Shown here in pieces: positions 18,409-30,637 of a stretch of DNA of 64,000 nt. The stretch comes from Earliella scabrosa (lineage: Eukaryota > Basidiomycota > Agaricomycetes > Polyporales > Polyporaceae): the NCBI GenBank assembly GCA_022605405.1, contig JABYQQ010000001.1, positions 248,001-312,000 on the forward strand, read 5' to 3'. How positions within the stretch are numbered: the first letter of the stretch is position 1; each line of letters starts with the position of its first letter. The position numbers and the translations under genes were made by a program. Under the pieces are notes generated by a model that was given only the letters and a program-made list of their open reading frames with translations, had not been told where the DNA came from and ran no database searches.

Positions 18409-20965
18409 ATGACCGTTTTAGCCGACGACATACCCTGTCTGAGCACAGGGACGCAGTCCGAGCAGGCGCGTGCACCCAGTACCACGGAGTCCGAACGCTC
18501 AAAGGCGGCATGGACTCGCCGTCACACCAGCTCCGGGTCCTCTTACCTCCCTGTCTCGGGTGTGGACTTCATGTACAACTTAGGAGACCACATGTGGGAG
18601 TTCCCACCACAAGACGTTGCAAGGATGCTCTCTCCCAAGCTAGCGAAAACCGGGTCGGATACTAGCTCTTTTCCTACGCTGGACGACTTTGATTGTCTCA
18701 TCGACGATCCGCTGGTGGAAGACGCGCTGCGGCGGCAACCGGACATCGAACCATCCCTCACGGAGTCAGGACACCCCGCGTACTTTTTGAATCAATGCGT
18801 CGGAAACTGCGAGGCTGCGTACGACTGGCTGCACGACCATTATACCGGCGCGTTCCATGTTGCCTCACGTGCCGAACGTTGGCAACACAGAGTCGTCTTC
18901 TCGAAGGGCAAACGACCGACGGTGGCTGACTTGGAGGACGGCGTCGACAGCGCTATTTCCAGGGAACCGGACGAAGCACTCGCGTCGACTAAGAAGTCAA
19001 TGAAGAAGTGCTGGTACTGGACACTACCCGCCCATCCGGACGAGCCAGCGCAGAAGGTCGAATACACGTCCAACGCGAATGAGGACTCGTTCAAGTTCGT
19101 CATGCACGCCTGCACATGTGCACGGGCACAATTCAGCGCCGTCCCTCTCCGGACGTTCGCCGCTCTCGTTGCCGTGGACCAGACGGCAGGCGAGCTTCGA
19201 GTGCTCGTCTTCCATCGAGGCGGGCTGTCGTCAACTCGTCCACTCAAGCTCTTCTCGCCCGACGATCGGTTGCACATACACAGGCTTCTCCTGTCGGTGC
19301 TCCTCTGGCAGACCCCGCAGGACGCCGGATTTCCCCCCTTCGTGGATGGTCTCTCAGTGTTGCTCCCGATGTCGGATCCGAACGGGCCATGCATCGCTCT
19401 ACCGGTGCAGAAGCATCTCTACTACGGTGACCACATTCGCGGTCGTGGTACGTTTGTATGTGGTCTTCGGTTCCCAGCGTCGCAGACGGACTCCACACCG
19501 CCCGCGGACGGGACGCCTGTGGAGGATGAGTCACCAGCATACGTTACGGTCAAGCAGTACCATCAACGGTCGCTCAAATTCGCATCGAGAGAGTTCGTCA
19601 TGTCTCAAGCACTCCCAGATGTCGCTTCTGGGGACTCCCGCCGTCTCCTTGTGATCAAGTACACGTGGGTGACCGATGCACAACGGGGCCTCGAGGGTCA
19701 AGTGTACAAGACATGCAACGGAGCATTCGCGACCATAAGTCACCTTTACTCGTTCGAGGCCTGTCATCCCGACGGGTCCCCCATCTCGAATGCGATCTTC
19801 CTACCCGCACAAGATCGGTTGCAAGATCACCACTGGCCCTTTCCCCCGTGGCGGCAGGCACCAAGCACTCGCGACTCAGACCGCCGTCTCTGCGTTTCGG
19901 TGTTCGGGGAGGAAGGGCAGACTCTCGAATACTGCGAGAGTGCATGGGATTTGTGCGAGTGCATCTTGCACTGTATGCTCGGTGAGTGCATCAACTGTAT
20001 CACGCTCTATGAACGCTCAGATGTGGGCTCAGGGTGGCTCTCGCTGTTGCACCACGGCTATCTGCATCGGGACGTGAGCATCGGGAACCTTCTCAAGCTG
20101 AAGACACCCTCCCAGAGGGAGCGGTTCACAGCGCGCGAGGTAGTGAACGTTCTGGACCGCGCTCCTGCTCATGGAGATTCAACAGTCGGTCACATGGCCA
20201 CACCGGACCATGCCAGCGAGCGAGGTTCATCGTCGAACTCCGACTTCTGGTCGTGCCTCCTGGACGAGGTGCACAACGACGAAGAGCGCCGCGCGATCGT
20301 CCAGCACGCCAAGGAGTTAGAGGACGCACTCGCTCAGTTCGACCTGTCTACGCTCTGCAAGGCGGTCATCAGCGACGGAGACATGGCCGCGGATCTCTCG
20401 ACGTACTTCACATCGAGTCACGACGGCGGTATCTTTGTAAGTCACGATCCAGCGCACCCTCTCCGATCCAAGCGCACTGAAAGATGCGTGCAAGGGCACG
20501 CCCGAATTCATGTCCACGCGGCTACGGAAGGCATGGGAGCATGGGGAGCCATACGTACCATTCCCGGTCGACGACCTGCAGTCGTTCTGGTGGACGACGC
20601 TGTGGGCTGCCGTGTACAACCCGCGGTGCCCAAGCACGGATTGGAAGATCCAAAGATGGCGTGCGCAGCTAGGGAGCGGTCGCTGGTGGGATGTTCGAGA
20701 TGATGTATGGAGCGTCTGCACGCCCCGGCAGGTGGGGGCAGCCCTGGTTAAGGCGATACTGCCGCTCCTGAGGGAGTGGATCGGGTCACTGTGCCAGTTG
20801 CGTGTGGACTTCGAGGACGCGTTCGAGCTTCTGGGAGACTCGGAATCGGAGGAGGCGGGGCTGCGCAGACGGCTCCTTTTCTATCGCTTCGCGTATCGGG
20901 GAGTGAAGGAGTTTGCGATCCTGTTGGGCAAACATCGGGAGAGCATTCAGGCTATGTCTGGTTAG
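18409..20965 (+). CDS. FunK1-type fungal protein kinase, copy 1
   Basis: Exons 18409-20436 and 20495-20965 are joined in phase 0 (donor gtaagt, acceptor caag), giving 832 aa. Start MTVLADDIPC is chosen because homology with the other two copies begins shortly after it (GSSYLPVSGVDFMYNLGD). The N-terminal 370 residues are a family-specific region. The kinase part contains a beta-3-like Lys in LLVIKYTW (about 417), an HxD catalytic loop YLHRDVSIGNLLKL (about 551-564), a metal-site segment SDGDMAAD (about 654), then after the intron GTPEFMSTRL and VDDLQSFWWTTLW, the FunK1 hallmark of the P+1 and helix F area. FunK1 kinases are expanded in mushrooms; substrates are unknown. The metal-site motif is DGD where copy 2 has DFD. 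The gene is convergent with the P450. Confidence 0.85.
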
Positions 20966-21169
20966 GGCTTGCGCTAATGCTGCGTGAGTGTGTATGTAGA
21001 CTTAAAAACCTCGTAGCTAGCATTGATGACACTTCGGAACTCCTTGATCAGTGGCCAATAAAATGAAGATACTGAGTCTGACAGTCCACACTGGGGCACC
21101 TGGCTGTCGTACGCGATAAGGACGAGCAGAATGGACCGTCAGCCGCACCCGGGCCCGACGAAGGCCCAG

Positions 21170-23488
21170 TTACCCAACGAGCGAGGCGTGCAGCTCCGAA
21201 CGCGCCCGCGCTGCGCACACGAACGGCTTTGGTTCCCTGTAGATCACAATGCAAGCTCGTCAGTATTTTCTCTTTTTGTATCGGGGCGCAATTCCAAGAT
21301 TGGCGACAGCCAGTGGAACTTGGAAATCATCACTCACGTCACGAAACTGCTCACGAACTCCTCCGTGACCTCAATCTCCCTGCCCTTACCGTCTTTTGCC
21401 TTCCCGGTCTCGAGAGACGCGAGGACGCAGGCGATGGTGATCCACATGGTGTCGTACGCCATGTGCTGCCCGGGGCACACGCGCCGCCCGAAGCCGAACA
21501 CGACCTCCGCGGGATCGAGGACGTGCGGGTCGAGCGACATCTCTCCAGTGTTGTCGTCGTCCGAGGGCCGGAGGAAGCGCTCGGGCTTGAACGTGTGCGG
21601 GTCGGGGTATGTGGTCTCGTCGTGCAGGATGGACCTAGGAGCGCGAAGTGGTCATCGGTCATCGGATGATGCAATGGTCAAGTTGGAGGGACCTCATACC
21701 AGATGTTCACCATGACAAGTGAGTCCTTCTCAATCAGATAGCCCTTGTATGTGTCGTCGGTGCGAAGCTTGTGAGGGAGATCTGAGCGGGTCCAAGTGAG
21801 TGGATGATCATCACGGCTCCGTGCCGCCACATGCGACTGTGACATGTATGCCAGAACGCACCGAGCGGGACGATGGGGTGCCAGCGCAGGGTCTCCTTGA
21901 TGAGCGCGTCGATGTAGGGCACGGACCCGAAGTCGTCGAACGTCGGCAGGCGGTCGGGGCCGATCACCTTGTCGAGCTCGTGCCGGGCGCGCTCTTGCAC
22001 TTCGGGGTGGAGCACCATGGCGAGGAAGAACGTGTGCAATGCCGCTGCGATCTGCCACGACGCGGCACGTCAGCCGCGCTCACTGGCAGGGCGACCTATC
22101 TCGAGTTTCAACTCACGGTCTCTGAGCCGCCTGACGAGCACATCGGGGACAATGTGAGTGACGAAGTTCGAGCGGCGGCTGCCAGTGGGGCTAGACGTGG
22201 GGACGCACCCATGTACATCATCGCTGCGGTCATCTTCGTGTACTGCTGGGCCTTGTCGCCCCCCTCGCTGTACTCTTCTGTGAGCGCCTTGGCCATGCAG
22301 TCGTCGGCCTTTCCGCTGTTCTGGGAGGGGTGTCAGCATTATCCTCTCCTCGAGCAGGAACAGGAACAGAAACGGATGTTACCAGTCGGTTGAGAAAGTC
22401 TGCGAACGGCACATTGAGATGGAGCTCTGCTTTCGCGCGCCAGGCGTTCGCCTCGCGTTTGAACGCGGCTCCGGGGAACCACGCAGGGACGTGCTTGACT
22501 GGCACCCCATCGTGTGTTGTGAGCTGTTCTATCTTCGGGAAGAGGGGGAGAGAGAGGACACTCACGAGCGGGGATCATGTCGACGAGATAGCCACCGGCC
22601 ATCGCCGATCGTCCGACGCACTCCTGCGCGGCTTCTGCGAGCTTGATGAAGGGGTCGTTGTCAGGGAGGACCTTGATCCCATACGCCACGTCCATGATGT
22701 TCGCGCCGACAAGGCTGACCGCGTACTTGTCAATCAGGAGCATATAAACTCGGTGGGGTACCACGTACTGCTTGAGATGGACAGGGAGGCGATCGCCTCC
22801 TCCGTTCGCCAGGCGGCGGAGAAGGTCGTGCGCATGCCGGACGAGGACCGGGCGGTACTTCTTGAACGAGCTCGCGTTGAACTCATGGTGGGTCATCTTC
22901 CTGCACACGCGCCAGTCCTCGCCGTAGTCCATGGACCCGTAGTTCCATCCGAAGCCCGCGCTGAACAAAGAGAGCGTTAAATGTGGGTGGAAGGTCCAAG
23001 TATTGAGATGGAGACGTACAGCTCGTTCAACATGACCATGCGCGGTCTTCGGAAGCGTTAGCACGCATCTTCTCATGAAGTAACTCTGCGTAGTAACAGA
23101 ACAACGGACCTGTCCGAGTATATCGAGGACCTCTTGTCCAGCAATTCTGTTGCAGCTTCGAGTGAATCGAGCATGATGATGTTGACGCCGAAGGCGTTGA
23201 GACGCATGATGTCTGTGTCTGGATGTCGTTGTCGCAATCATAATCAGTGAACTGGGCGTTGCAACAGAGAAGAGAACGCTCACCATATTGGCGGCACAAC
23301 TGCTTGTACTTCAGCCACGGATACTCATGCGGAGTGGGGATGTCGCGAGCGTTGCCTAGAAGCGGAAGCCCCGGAGGACCGGGAGGATGATGCGTGCCCG
23401 GCCGGCGCACTGATCGACGAGATAGTGCGAGGACGGCAGCGAGTAGGAAAAGGGAGACCAAGACGGTACCAGTTAGCGTGCTTTCCAT
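21170..23488 (-). CDS. Cytochrome P450 monooxygenase
   Basis: Eleven exons keep phase: 23284-23488, 23110-23212, 23020-23046, 22566-22960, 22383-22498, 22209-22320, 22117-22130, 21862-22051, 21700-21781, 21338-21634 and 21170-21236, giving 535 aa. An N-terminal membrane anchor (TGTVLVSLFLLAAVLAL) and proline hinge (PPGPPGLPLLGN) place it on the ER. The oxygen-binding I-helix motif appears as GGSETIA (about 320-326), ExxR as ETLR (377-380), the PERF-like FKPERF, and the haem loop FGFGRRVCPGQ with ligand Cys468. It inserts one oxygen atom using a P450 reductase; the substrate cannot be told. LKHVPAWFPGAAFKREA is typical of basidiomycete P450s of the CYP64-like clan. Exon 7 is only 14 nt and exon 3 only 27 nt. 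No other secondary-metabolism gene adjoins it. Confidence 0.92.
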
Positions 23489-23544
23489 GACGGGGAACCT
23501 TCGTAGATGATGTTGTTGCGTTAGGTGTGCATTGATTCTCAAGC

Positions 23545-23552
23545 TCTTTATA
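23545..23552 (-). promoter_or_regulatory. TATA box of the P450 gene
   Basis: The minus strand reads ATATAAAG, 57 nt upstream of the P450 start codon. The spacing suits a short 5' untranslated region. Confidence 0.5.
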
Positions 23553-24863
23553 TCGACTGTCGGTCGGTCTACATGCGCTGGATGTCAGGGCCAGGCGTTT
23601 CAGACGGAGGCTATTTGCGATACAGAACCCGGCGATAGGGACTCAGCGGCACATGAAGCACGGGAAGCCCGCACCTTCAGGTTGTACGCTAACAAGAACG
23701 CGTCCAATCAATCCGAGCTAACCCGATGCGATGCGATATTATGAAACGACGAAACGATGGGCGTCGCGCAGTGCAAATTGTCTGTACCCGGAGGTACAGG
23801 CGTAAGCGATATCAAGAGCTGAGAGTGGTCATGAGTGAGCTCGAGTCGAGGGTCCCCGATAAGAGTGAACATGGGATGGAGAGTATGTTTCTCGTACTGT
23901 CGTCGGTTTCAACATTTCAAATTCTGTAGAGTAAGTGAGTTGTTGCGTTCAGTAACTCTCAGCAATACTCTAAGAAGCGTACAGCGGAACCAAGCACCAC
24001 AACGTTGTTTGCTTTCTGTCACTGTGGTTGCCAGGACTAACTGACATGGCGAGCTAGCGTACATGCAGTACTTTAGCATTCAAGTCCGAACGAATGTTCC
24101 TTACTGTCCCAATATTAGGATGCATCGAATGACATCGATGAGTACTTGCTCTGTCCCATCCATATTGTGCGCATCTTCGCGAACGTGCATAAGAAAAAGC
24201 AGCGCGTTGTACTCCAGACAGTAGGGTTTTGACAACCAGATCATCTCGCTGCTATCTCCTACGTTGAAATGGTCCTCATGAATGCTCCCAAGAGTCAAAC
24301 ATGCTATTTGGCGTGACTCACATGTGGCTTCGTACTTCAAGCTTGCGGATGAGGTCGCAATGTTGCAGCGCTACACAGAGATACGTGCACACCTCCTGAC
24401 TCGGATATACATATGTTGGACGCGCTTCCGATCGGATACGTCCGTCTCCGTCGGGATGGAAAGCAGCGGTCTGCGCGCGGGCCCGGGAGCCTCAGCGAAA
24501 CACGCTGCGAGCCGTGTATACAAATATTTCGCCCGTTTGCACACCGAAAGCGCGGAAGTTGGGACTAGCAGAGATCGTGGAGGTCGAAGTTCGCGCCAAG
24601 GGGGATGTTGGGGGATGGGCGCCTAGCCGGAATCGTAGATGGCAAAAGCCGGGCCAATGGGAGGGAGGGGGAGGTCAAGGCCGCGCCGATTCTCTGCACA
24701 AGCCACTCGCCCAGTCGTCAACCGGGCGAACCGAAACAAGTATTCTCATCCTCCGAACGTCAGAGATGTTCAATCTTCCATCTCTTCCTCCCCATTCCCC
24801 CGAATACTGCCTAATTAGGTAACTTCCCCCCTCCTCCCCCCGCCCTCTCCTGCCCTCCTCGCC
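23553..24863. other. Divergent intergenic region (P450 / HPC2-like gene)
   Basis: This 1.3-kb spacer is more AT-rich than its flanks. It holds only short open frames without domains and no RNA gene that I can see. The stretch just before the rightward ATG is C-rich (cccccctcctccccccg-like), a usual context for basidiomycete starts. Confidence 0.5.
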
Positions 24864-27621
24864 ATGGACAAGCCCTCCAGCGACGTCGACATGCCCCCCG
24901 CCGACCCCGTCGACGACCACGACGACTCTGCCGACGACTCCGACGACTCCAGGTCCACCTCCCCGCCACCCTCCCCCGAGCCAGCGCACGACTCTCCCAT
25001 CCCCGTTGACGGCGACGACCCTCCCTCTTCCGCCGACCTGCCACCCTCCGTCGCCGCACCCGACGCCTCCACATCGTCTGCCGACCCTCCCCCGCCGCCA
25101 GAGGGCGGCAGGGGCCGCAAGTCGAAGCCATCATCGTCCAACGTAGCCGCAGCGCCCTCGGGCGCTGAGCCCAAATCCACCAAATCTGCCGCTCCTCGTG
25201 CCTCCTCTCCGTCTCCGCCCCCGCCCCCGGCCCGCCAGCCTCTGCAGACGATTCGGCTAGAGATCAAGCTCGGCGGTCCCGAAGACTACGAGGTCAACAT
25301 CTCCGACCTTGCCAAAGCCACCGGCCAGCGTCCGGCCACGCCCGTGCCGGAAGCCAAGCGCGACACAAGCGACGAGAGCGAGGGCGACGACGAGGGCGAC
25401 GCGAAGCAGCAGCAGCCCGAGGGGGAGCAAAAGAAACGACGGCGAAAGGTATGTGCTCTCTCTGACGGCCGTTGAGCGGGTCGCGACGCACGCTGCGCTG
25501 CGGCGCTGTGCATATACCCAGGCACGCATCGCCCCGTACCCGTCGGGCGTCGGGCGCCGTCTTCTCGCCAAATGACCCATCGCCCGAGGGCACTATCCAA
25601 ACAAACATTCTCGTGTGCGAGTTAGGTTGGCTCGGGGCTGCGTAGTGCGTTCAGCGCTGCACAACCCCCGGCTGTCCTGAACGCATTCTTGCACAGACCC
25701 AATGACGAGCATCGCCTTCCGTGTCTATGCTCCTTCCACCCCCATTACTTCGCGCTCGCAATGGGCAACTAGTCAGGGATGAGTTCTGATGCAAACTGTT
25801 GCATCAGGACGGTATCCGCCCGCCGTGTCAATTGTTGCGTATACATCGCCCGAACAGGCCGCTGACTTACTTCTGTAGAGGCGAAATAATGCGTCGGAAT
25901 ACTATGACACAACCGACCCCTTCATCGACGACTCGGAGCTCGCGCAAGACGAGCGAACATTCTTTGCACAGACGAAGCAGAAGGGGTTCTATGTCTCGAG
26001 TGGCCAGGTAGCCTTGATGAACAAGTGCGTGTCCACCAACTCGTCTTATGGGCTTACTAGTACTCACTAACCCGTTATCAGACCTTCAACCAAGAAGCCC
26101 AAGTCCAAGAAGATCAACATCCTCGCACCGTCCGCGTCGGTCTCCGCGGCACTGTCTACTGCTACCCTTCCACTACCCGCCCTTTCGTCAGTAGCAGGGT
26201 CGTCCAATGGCGTATCGCCGTCAGCTGGAAAGGTGAAAATCGAAGACGGCACACGAGACGCACCCATTGCCCTGTCGGACGGCGAGGATGGTGGGAAACT
26301 GAAGAGGAAGATCAGCGAGGCGCAGTCGGTGACTAGCATCTCTGAGGGTGGTGCGAAGAAGCGCAGGAAAACGGTCGAGATAGTGAGCGGAATCGTTGCT
26401 GTTGTACGACGCTGGCTGACGTTAGGATCAGCACCCTTTCCATCCCGAGCTCGAGCAAGCTATTGAAGTACTCAAGGAGGCGATCGCGAAGGAGAACTGG
26501 GAGGTCAAGGGCAAGTTCCCACCTGGTCTCAAGCCTCTCCTGGCGCAGGTCGCGCTCAAGGCGGTCATCCTCGGCGAGTACGACGACAACTTCTTCAACC
26601 TCATGCCCCGCCTCTTCCCATACAACAAGTTCACGATGACCGTGAGTTGCCAAGCATGCGCCCAGGACGCATATGCTCACCCTCCCGTCAGAAACTGATC
26701 AAGCGGACAATATGGCGCGACCACACCAATCTGCTCCTCGATCGGCAGAACGCGTTGCTCGAGGAGTTGCGGGTCCTCGCAGAGGAAGGCTTTCCGAAGG
26801 CGAAGGAGGAGTGGGAGAAGAGCGTGATGCAATGGGGTGCGCTCTCATAGCCATTCCCCTGCTCGCACCCTACTGACACCATTCCGGGTAGAGCGACGAC
26901 AAGAGCGCGCAAAGCTCGACGCCAACGGAGAGGGCGCCAACGGCGTTGCGCACTCGCTGGAAGGGTCTCCTGCCGCGAGCGATCCTCAGACCACGCCCAT
27001 GATCGGCGCGTCCTCGCTCGAGCACCGTCCGTCGTTGGACGACGGCGAGCACGAGGACGGCGCGGGCGGGAAGGGCGGGAAGGACTCGCATCCGCCTGCG
27101 CAGCGGTACCGGCTGACGGACAAGATGAAGGCGATCATCTGGCAGCTCGTGTGTCTGAGCAACGAGTGCTGTCGGATCGAGAACGAGAAGAAGTGCGTCC
27201 GCTTGTTGTGGATCGTGTGGAGTGGAGTGGCCGATGCTGACGACGGGCTTGTGTGGCATGTAGCACGCTTGAGGGCTCGAATCAGGTTGTGAGCGACCAG
27301 GGGGTGCGCAAGACACTGTATCAGAAGGTGCGTGTTCCTCTCTGGTGGGCTCGCGCTTTGCCCTTGTCCGCTGCCGGCTTCCTCGTTGCCGTCCAGCTCG
27401 GTTTATCGCGCTCCTACGTCCTCCCGTGTGTGACTTCACGCTCACCGTCGTTGCAGATCGTAGCCGCATTCCCGGAGGGCTGGCTCACGTCGGGACAGAT
27501 ATCGCGCGAAGGTACGTCCCCATCTTGCTGCCTCGTTCGCCGCTCACTGAGTGATGCGCCGGCCCCAACAGTGAGCGTGCTAAAGAAGAAGTCCGAGAAG
27601 GACTCTGCGGATAATGAATGA
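24864..27621 (+). CDS. HPC2/ubinuclein-like subunit of the HIR histone chaperone complex
   Basis: Nine exons keep phase: 24864-25448, 25879-26024, 26082-26382, 26426-26641, 26692-26836, 26892-27192, 27264-27327, 27457-27511 and 27572-27621, giving 620 aa. Exon 2 encodes the diagnostic Hpc2-related domain (about residues 205-245): DPFIDDSEL, then TKQKGFYVSSGQV. This domain binds histone H3.3/H4 and the HIRA WD-repeat subunit in known family members. Residues about 345-470 (HPELEQAIEVLKEAI, LGEYDDNFFNLMPRLFPYNKFTMTKLI) match the ubinuclein middle domain. The N-terminal 190 residues are an acidic, Ser/Pro-rich disordered region. It acts in the nucleus in replication-independent nucleosome assembly and histone gene repression. 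The first intron is long (430 nt). Confidence 0.9.
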
Positions 27622-28136
27622 GGCACCGACCGCGCACTATGTATGTCCGCCCGTTCCCCGTCCGTCCTTGGTCGATGATCTCCTTGCTTGTCGTCATGCT
27701 TCCGCCCGTTCCCCTCGCTCACTCGCTTACGGACCGTCCTGGCCGTCAAGTGTGTACGACATATGACAGCCGGAGCTGTCCGCCTCCCCTTGCCCTGCTC
27801 GTCCTCCGCCGCTACTTATTTTGATCAGTGTTATTCGCCCTACCCGTATTTCGCTTGGTTATCGCTCAATAGTGCTACTTTACGTATGTGTGTATGATAA
27901 TGTACTGTGCCCGCGACGTCGACGTGTACACACGACATCGAGCTTGGGATGCGGGCACGACGACTCGGAGTTGTTGCTGCATTGTCGTAATGAATCCTTT
28001 CAGCCGTTGGCCATGCACGACGGACGTCGGCGTGCCGATGAGCTATGACCAACAAGAGATACATATATCGTTGCCGGATGCTGGCTACAAGTCGTTGTCT
28101 AGAGACATGGTTCGGCGAGCAGAAAGAGTAAGAGTC
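27622..28136. other. Convergent spacer between the HPC2-like gene and FunK1 copy 2
   Basis: About 0.5 kb between two 3' ends. No gene or RNA is recognised. The last 50 nt before the kinase stop resemble the sequence after the stop of FunK1 copy 3 (shared tcctaaccagagatggcctg), so duplicated sequence continues slightly beyond the coding region. Confidence 0.5.
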
Positions 28137-30637
28137 CTAACCAGAGATGGCCTGAATGCTCTCGCGTTCTTTTCCCAGCAGGGTGACAAACTCCGTCACT
28201 CCCCGATACGCGAAGCGGTAGAAAAGGAGCCGTTTGCGCTCCGCCTCCTTCGCCTCGTCCGCCTCTCCTACACGCGCGACCGCGCGCTTGAGGTCTACCC
28301 ACAGCTCGTCCAGCGACCCGTCCCACTTCCGCAAGAGCGGCAGGATCGCCTTAACTAGGCCTACCTCCATGTCCTCGAGCGTACTGCTTCTCGTCACCGC
28401 ATCACGCACTTTCGTCCGGTCGTCGCTCCCTAGCCACTCGCGCCAGTCTTCGAGGGTTCTGTCCGTGGGTGGGCACAGCGGGTTATACACGGCCGCCCAC
28501 AGCGTCGCCCACCAGAACGACTGCAGGTCGTCGACTGGGGATTGCACGTACGTCTCCCCTCTCTTGATCGCCGTCCACAGCCGCGTGGATATGAACTCGG
28601 GCGTGCCCTGCGGCACACTTCTCAGTATCCTCACATCGGAGAGTGCAGATCGCAACTTACAGAGTTGACACCCTCGTGGCTCGATGTCGAGAGGTTCGCG
28701 GCCATGTCGAAGTCGCTAACAAATCCCAGGCAGGTGGACAGATCGAACTGAGCAAGAGCGTCCTCCAGCTCTTCGGCGTGCTGTACAATTGCGCGGCGCT
28801 CTTCGTCGTTATGAACCTCGTCCAGGAGACACGAACCTCGCTCGCTGGCATCGTCTGGTGTGGCCGCGTGACCGGCTGCCAGCGCCCCATCACTTTGAGC
28901 AGGAGCCCGGTCCAGAACCTGAACTACGTTGCGCGCTGTGAACCGCTCCCGATGCGAAGGTGTCTGCAGCTTGAGGAGATTTCCGATGCTCACGTCCCGA
29001 TGCAGATAGCCGCGGTGCAACAGCGAGAGCCACCCTGGATGCACATTTGAGTGCCCGTAGCGTGGAATACAGGATTTGCACTCACCAAGCATACAGTGCA
29101 AGATGCACTCGCACAGGTCCCAGGCACTGTCACAGAACTCGAGGCTCTGCCCTTCCTCCGGGAAGACGGAAACGCATAGACGGCGGTCTAAGTCGCGACT
29201 GCTTGGTGCCTGCCGCCACGAGGGCAAGGGCCAGTGGTGATCTTGCAACCGATTTTGAGGGGGTAGGAAGATCGCATTCGAGATGGGGAACCCATCGGGA
29301 TGACAGGCCTCGAACGAGTAGAGGTGACTTATGGTCCCGAATGCTCCGTTGCATGTCTTGTACACTTGAGCTTCGAGGTCCCCTTGAACATCGATCGCCC
29401 ATGTGTATTTGATCACAAGCAGCCGACGGGAGTCCTTAGAATCGACGTCCAGGAGTGCTTTAGAGAAGACAAACTCCCTCCTTGTGAACTTGAGCGAACG
29501 TTGATGGCACTGCTTGAGCGCAACGTATGCTGGTGACTCATCCTCCACAGGCGTCCCGTCCGCGGGCGGTGTGGAGTCCGTCTGCGACGCTGGGAACCGA
29601 AGACCACATACAAACGTACCACGACCGCGAATGTGGTCACCGTAGTAGAGGTGCTTCTCCACCGGTAGAGCGATGCATGGCCCGTTCGGATCCGACATCG
29701 GAAGCAACACTGAGAGACCATCCACGAAGGGGGGAAATCCGGCGTCCTGCGGGGTCTGCCAGAGAAGCACCGACAGGAGAAGCCTGTGTATGTGGAACCG
29801 GTCCTCGGGAGAGGAGTGCTTGAGTGAACGAGTTGACGACAGCCCGCCTCGATGGAAGACGAGCACTCGAAGCTCGCCCGCCATCTGATCGACGGCCACG
29901 ACAGCGGCGAACGTCCGGAGAGGGACGGCATTGAATTGTGCCCGTGCACATGTGCGGGCGTGCATGACGAACTTGAACGAGTCCTCTTCAGCTTTGAACG
30001 TGTATTCGACCTTCTGCGCCGACTCATCCGGATGGGCAGGTAGGCTCCAATACCAACATGTCTTCATTGATTTCAGAGTCGGCGCGAGCGCTTCTTCCGA
30101 TTCCTTGGGAATAGTGCTTTCGACGCCATCCTCCGAGTCGGCCGCCGCTGGGCGAATGCTCTTGGGAAAGACGAGTATGTGTTGCCAACGTTCAACACGC
30201 GGGGCGATATGGAATGGGCCGCTATAATGATCATGCAGCCAGTCGTACGCAGCCTCGCAGTTTCCGACGCATTGGTTCAAAAAGTCCGCGGGGTGTCCTG
30301 AGTCCGAGAGGGACAGTTCAACGTCCGGTTGTCGTCGAAGCGCGTCCTCGAACAGTGGATGGTCGACGAGACAATCGAAGTTGTCCAGCGCAGGACAAGA
30401 ACTAGTACCCGATTTGGGTTTCGGTAGCTTAGGAGAAAGCATCCTTGCGACGTCTTGTGGTGGGAACTCCCACATCTGGTCTGCTAGCTCGTCCATGAGG
30501 CCCACACCTGAGACGGGGAGGTAAGAGGACCCGGAGCTGGGATGATTCCATGAGCCTTCGGACTCCGTGGTACTGGGTGCCCGCGCCTGCTCGGCCAGCG
30601 TGCTTGTGCTTGGACAGTGCTGGGCGCGGACCGACAA
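28137..30637 (-). CDS. FunK1-type fungal protein kinase, copy 2 (start codon unclear)
   Basis: Exons 28661-30637 and 28137-28607 (intron phase and place identical to copy 1) give about 815 codons. The order of motifs matches copies 1 and 3: SGSSYLPVSGVGLMDEL, LLVIKYTW, YLHRDVSIGNLLKL, metal site SDFDMAAN, GTPEF, VDDLQSFWW. Differences are informative. It keeps Phe in DFD, where the other copies have Gly, but lacks several residues around that site, and GTPEFIST replaces GTPEFMST. No in-frame ATG occurs between the upstream stop near 30701 and the Met of GVGLMDEL, which lies inside the conserved region. The 5' limit used here (30637, a TTG) is therefore only the start of the aligned frame. A missing 5' exon or a decayed start are both possible. 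It may be a pseudogene despite its intact body. Confidence 0.72.
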
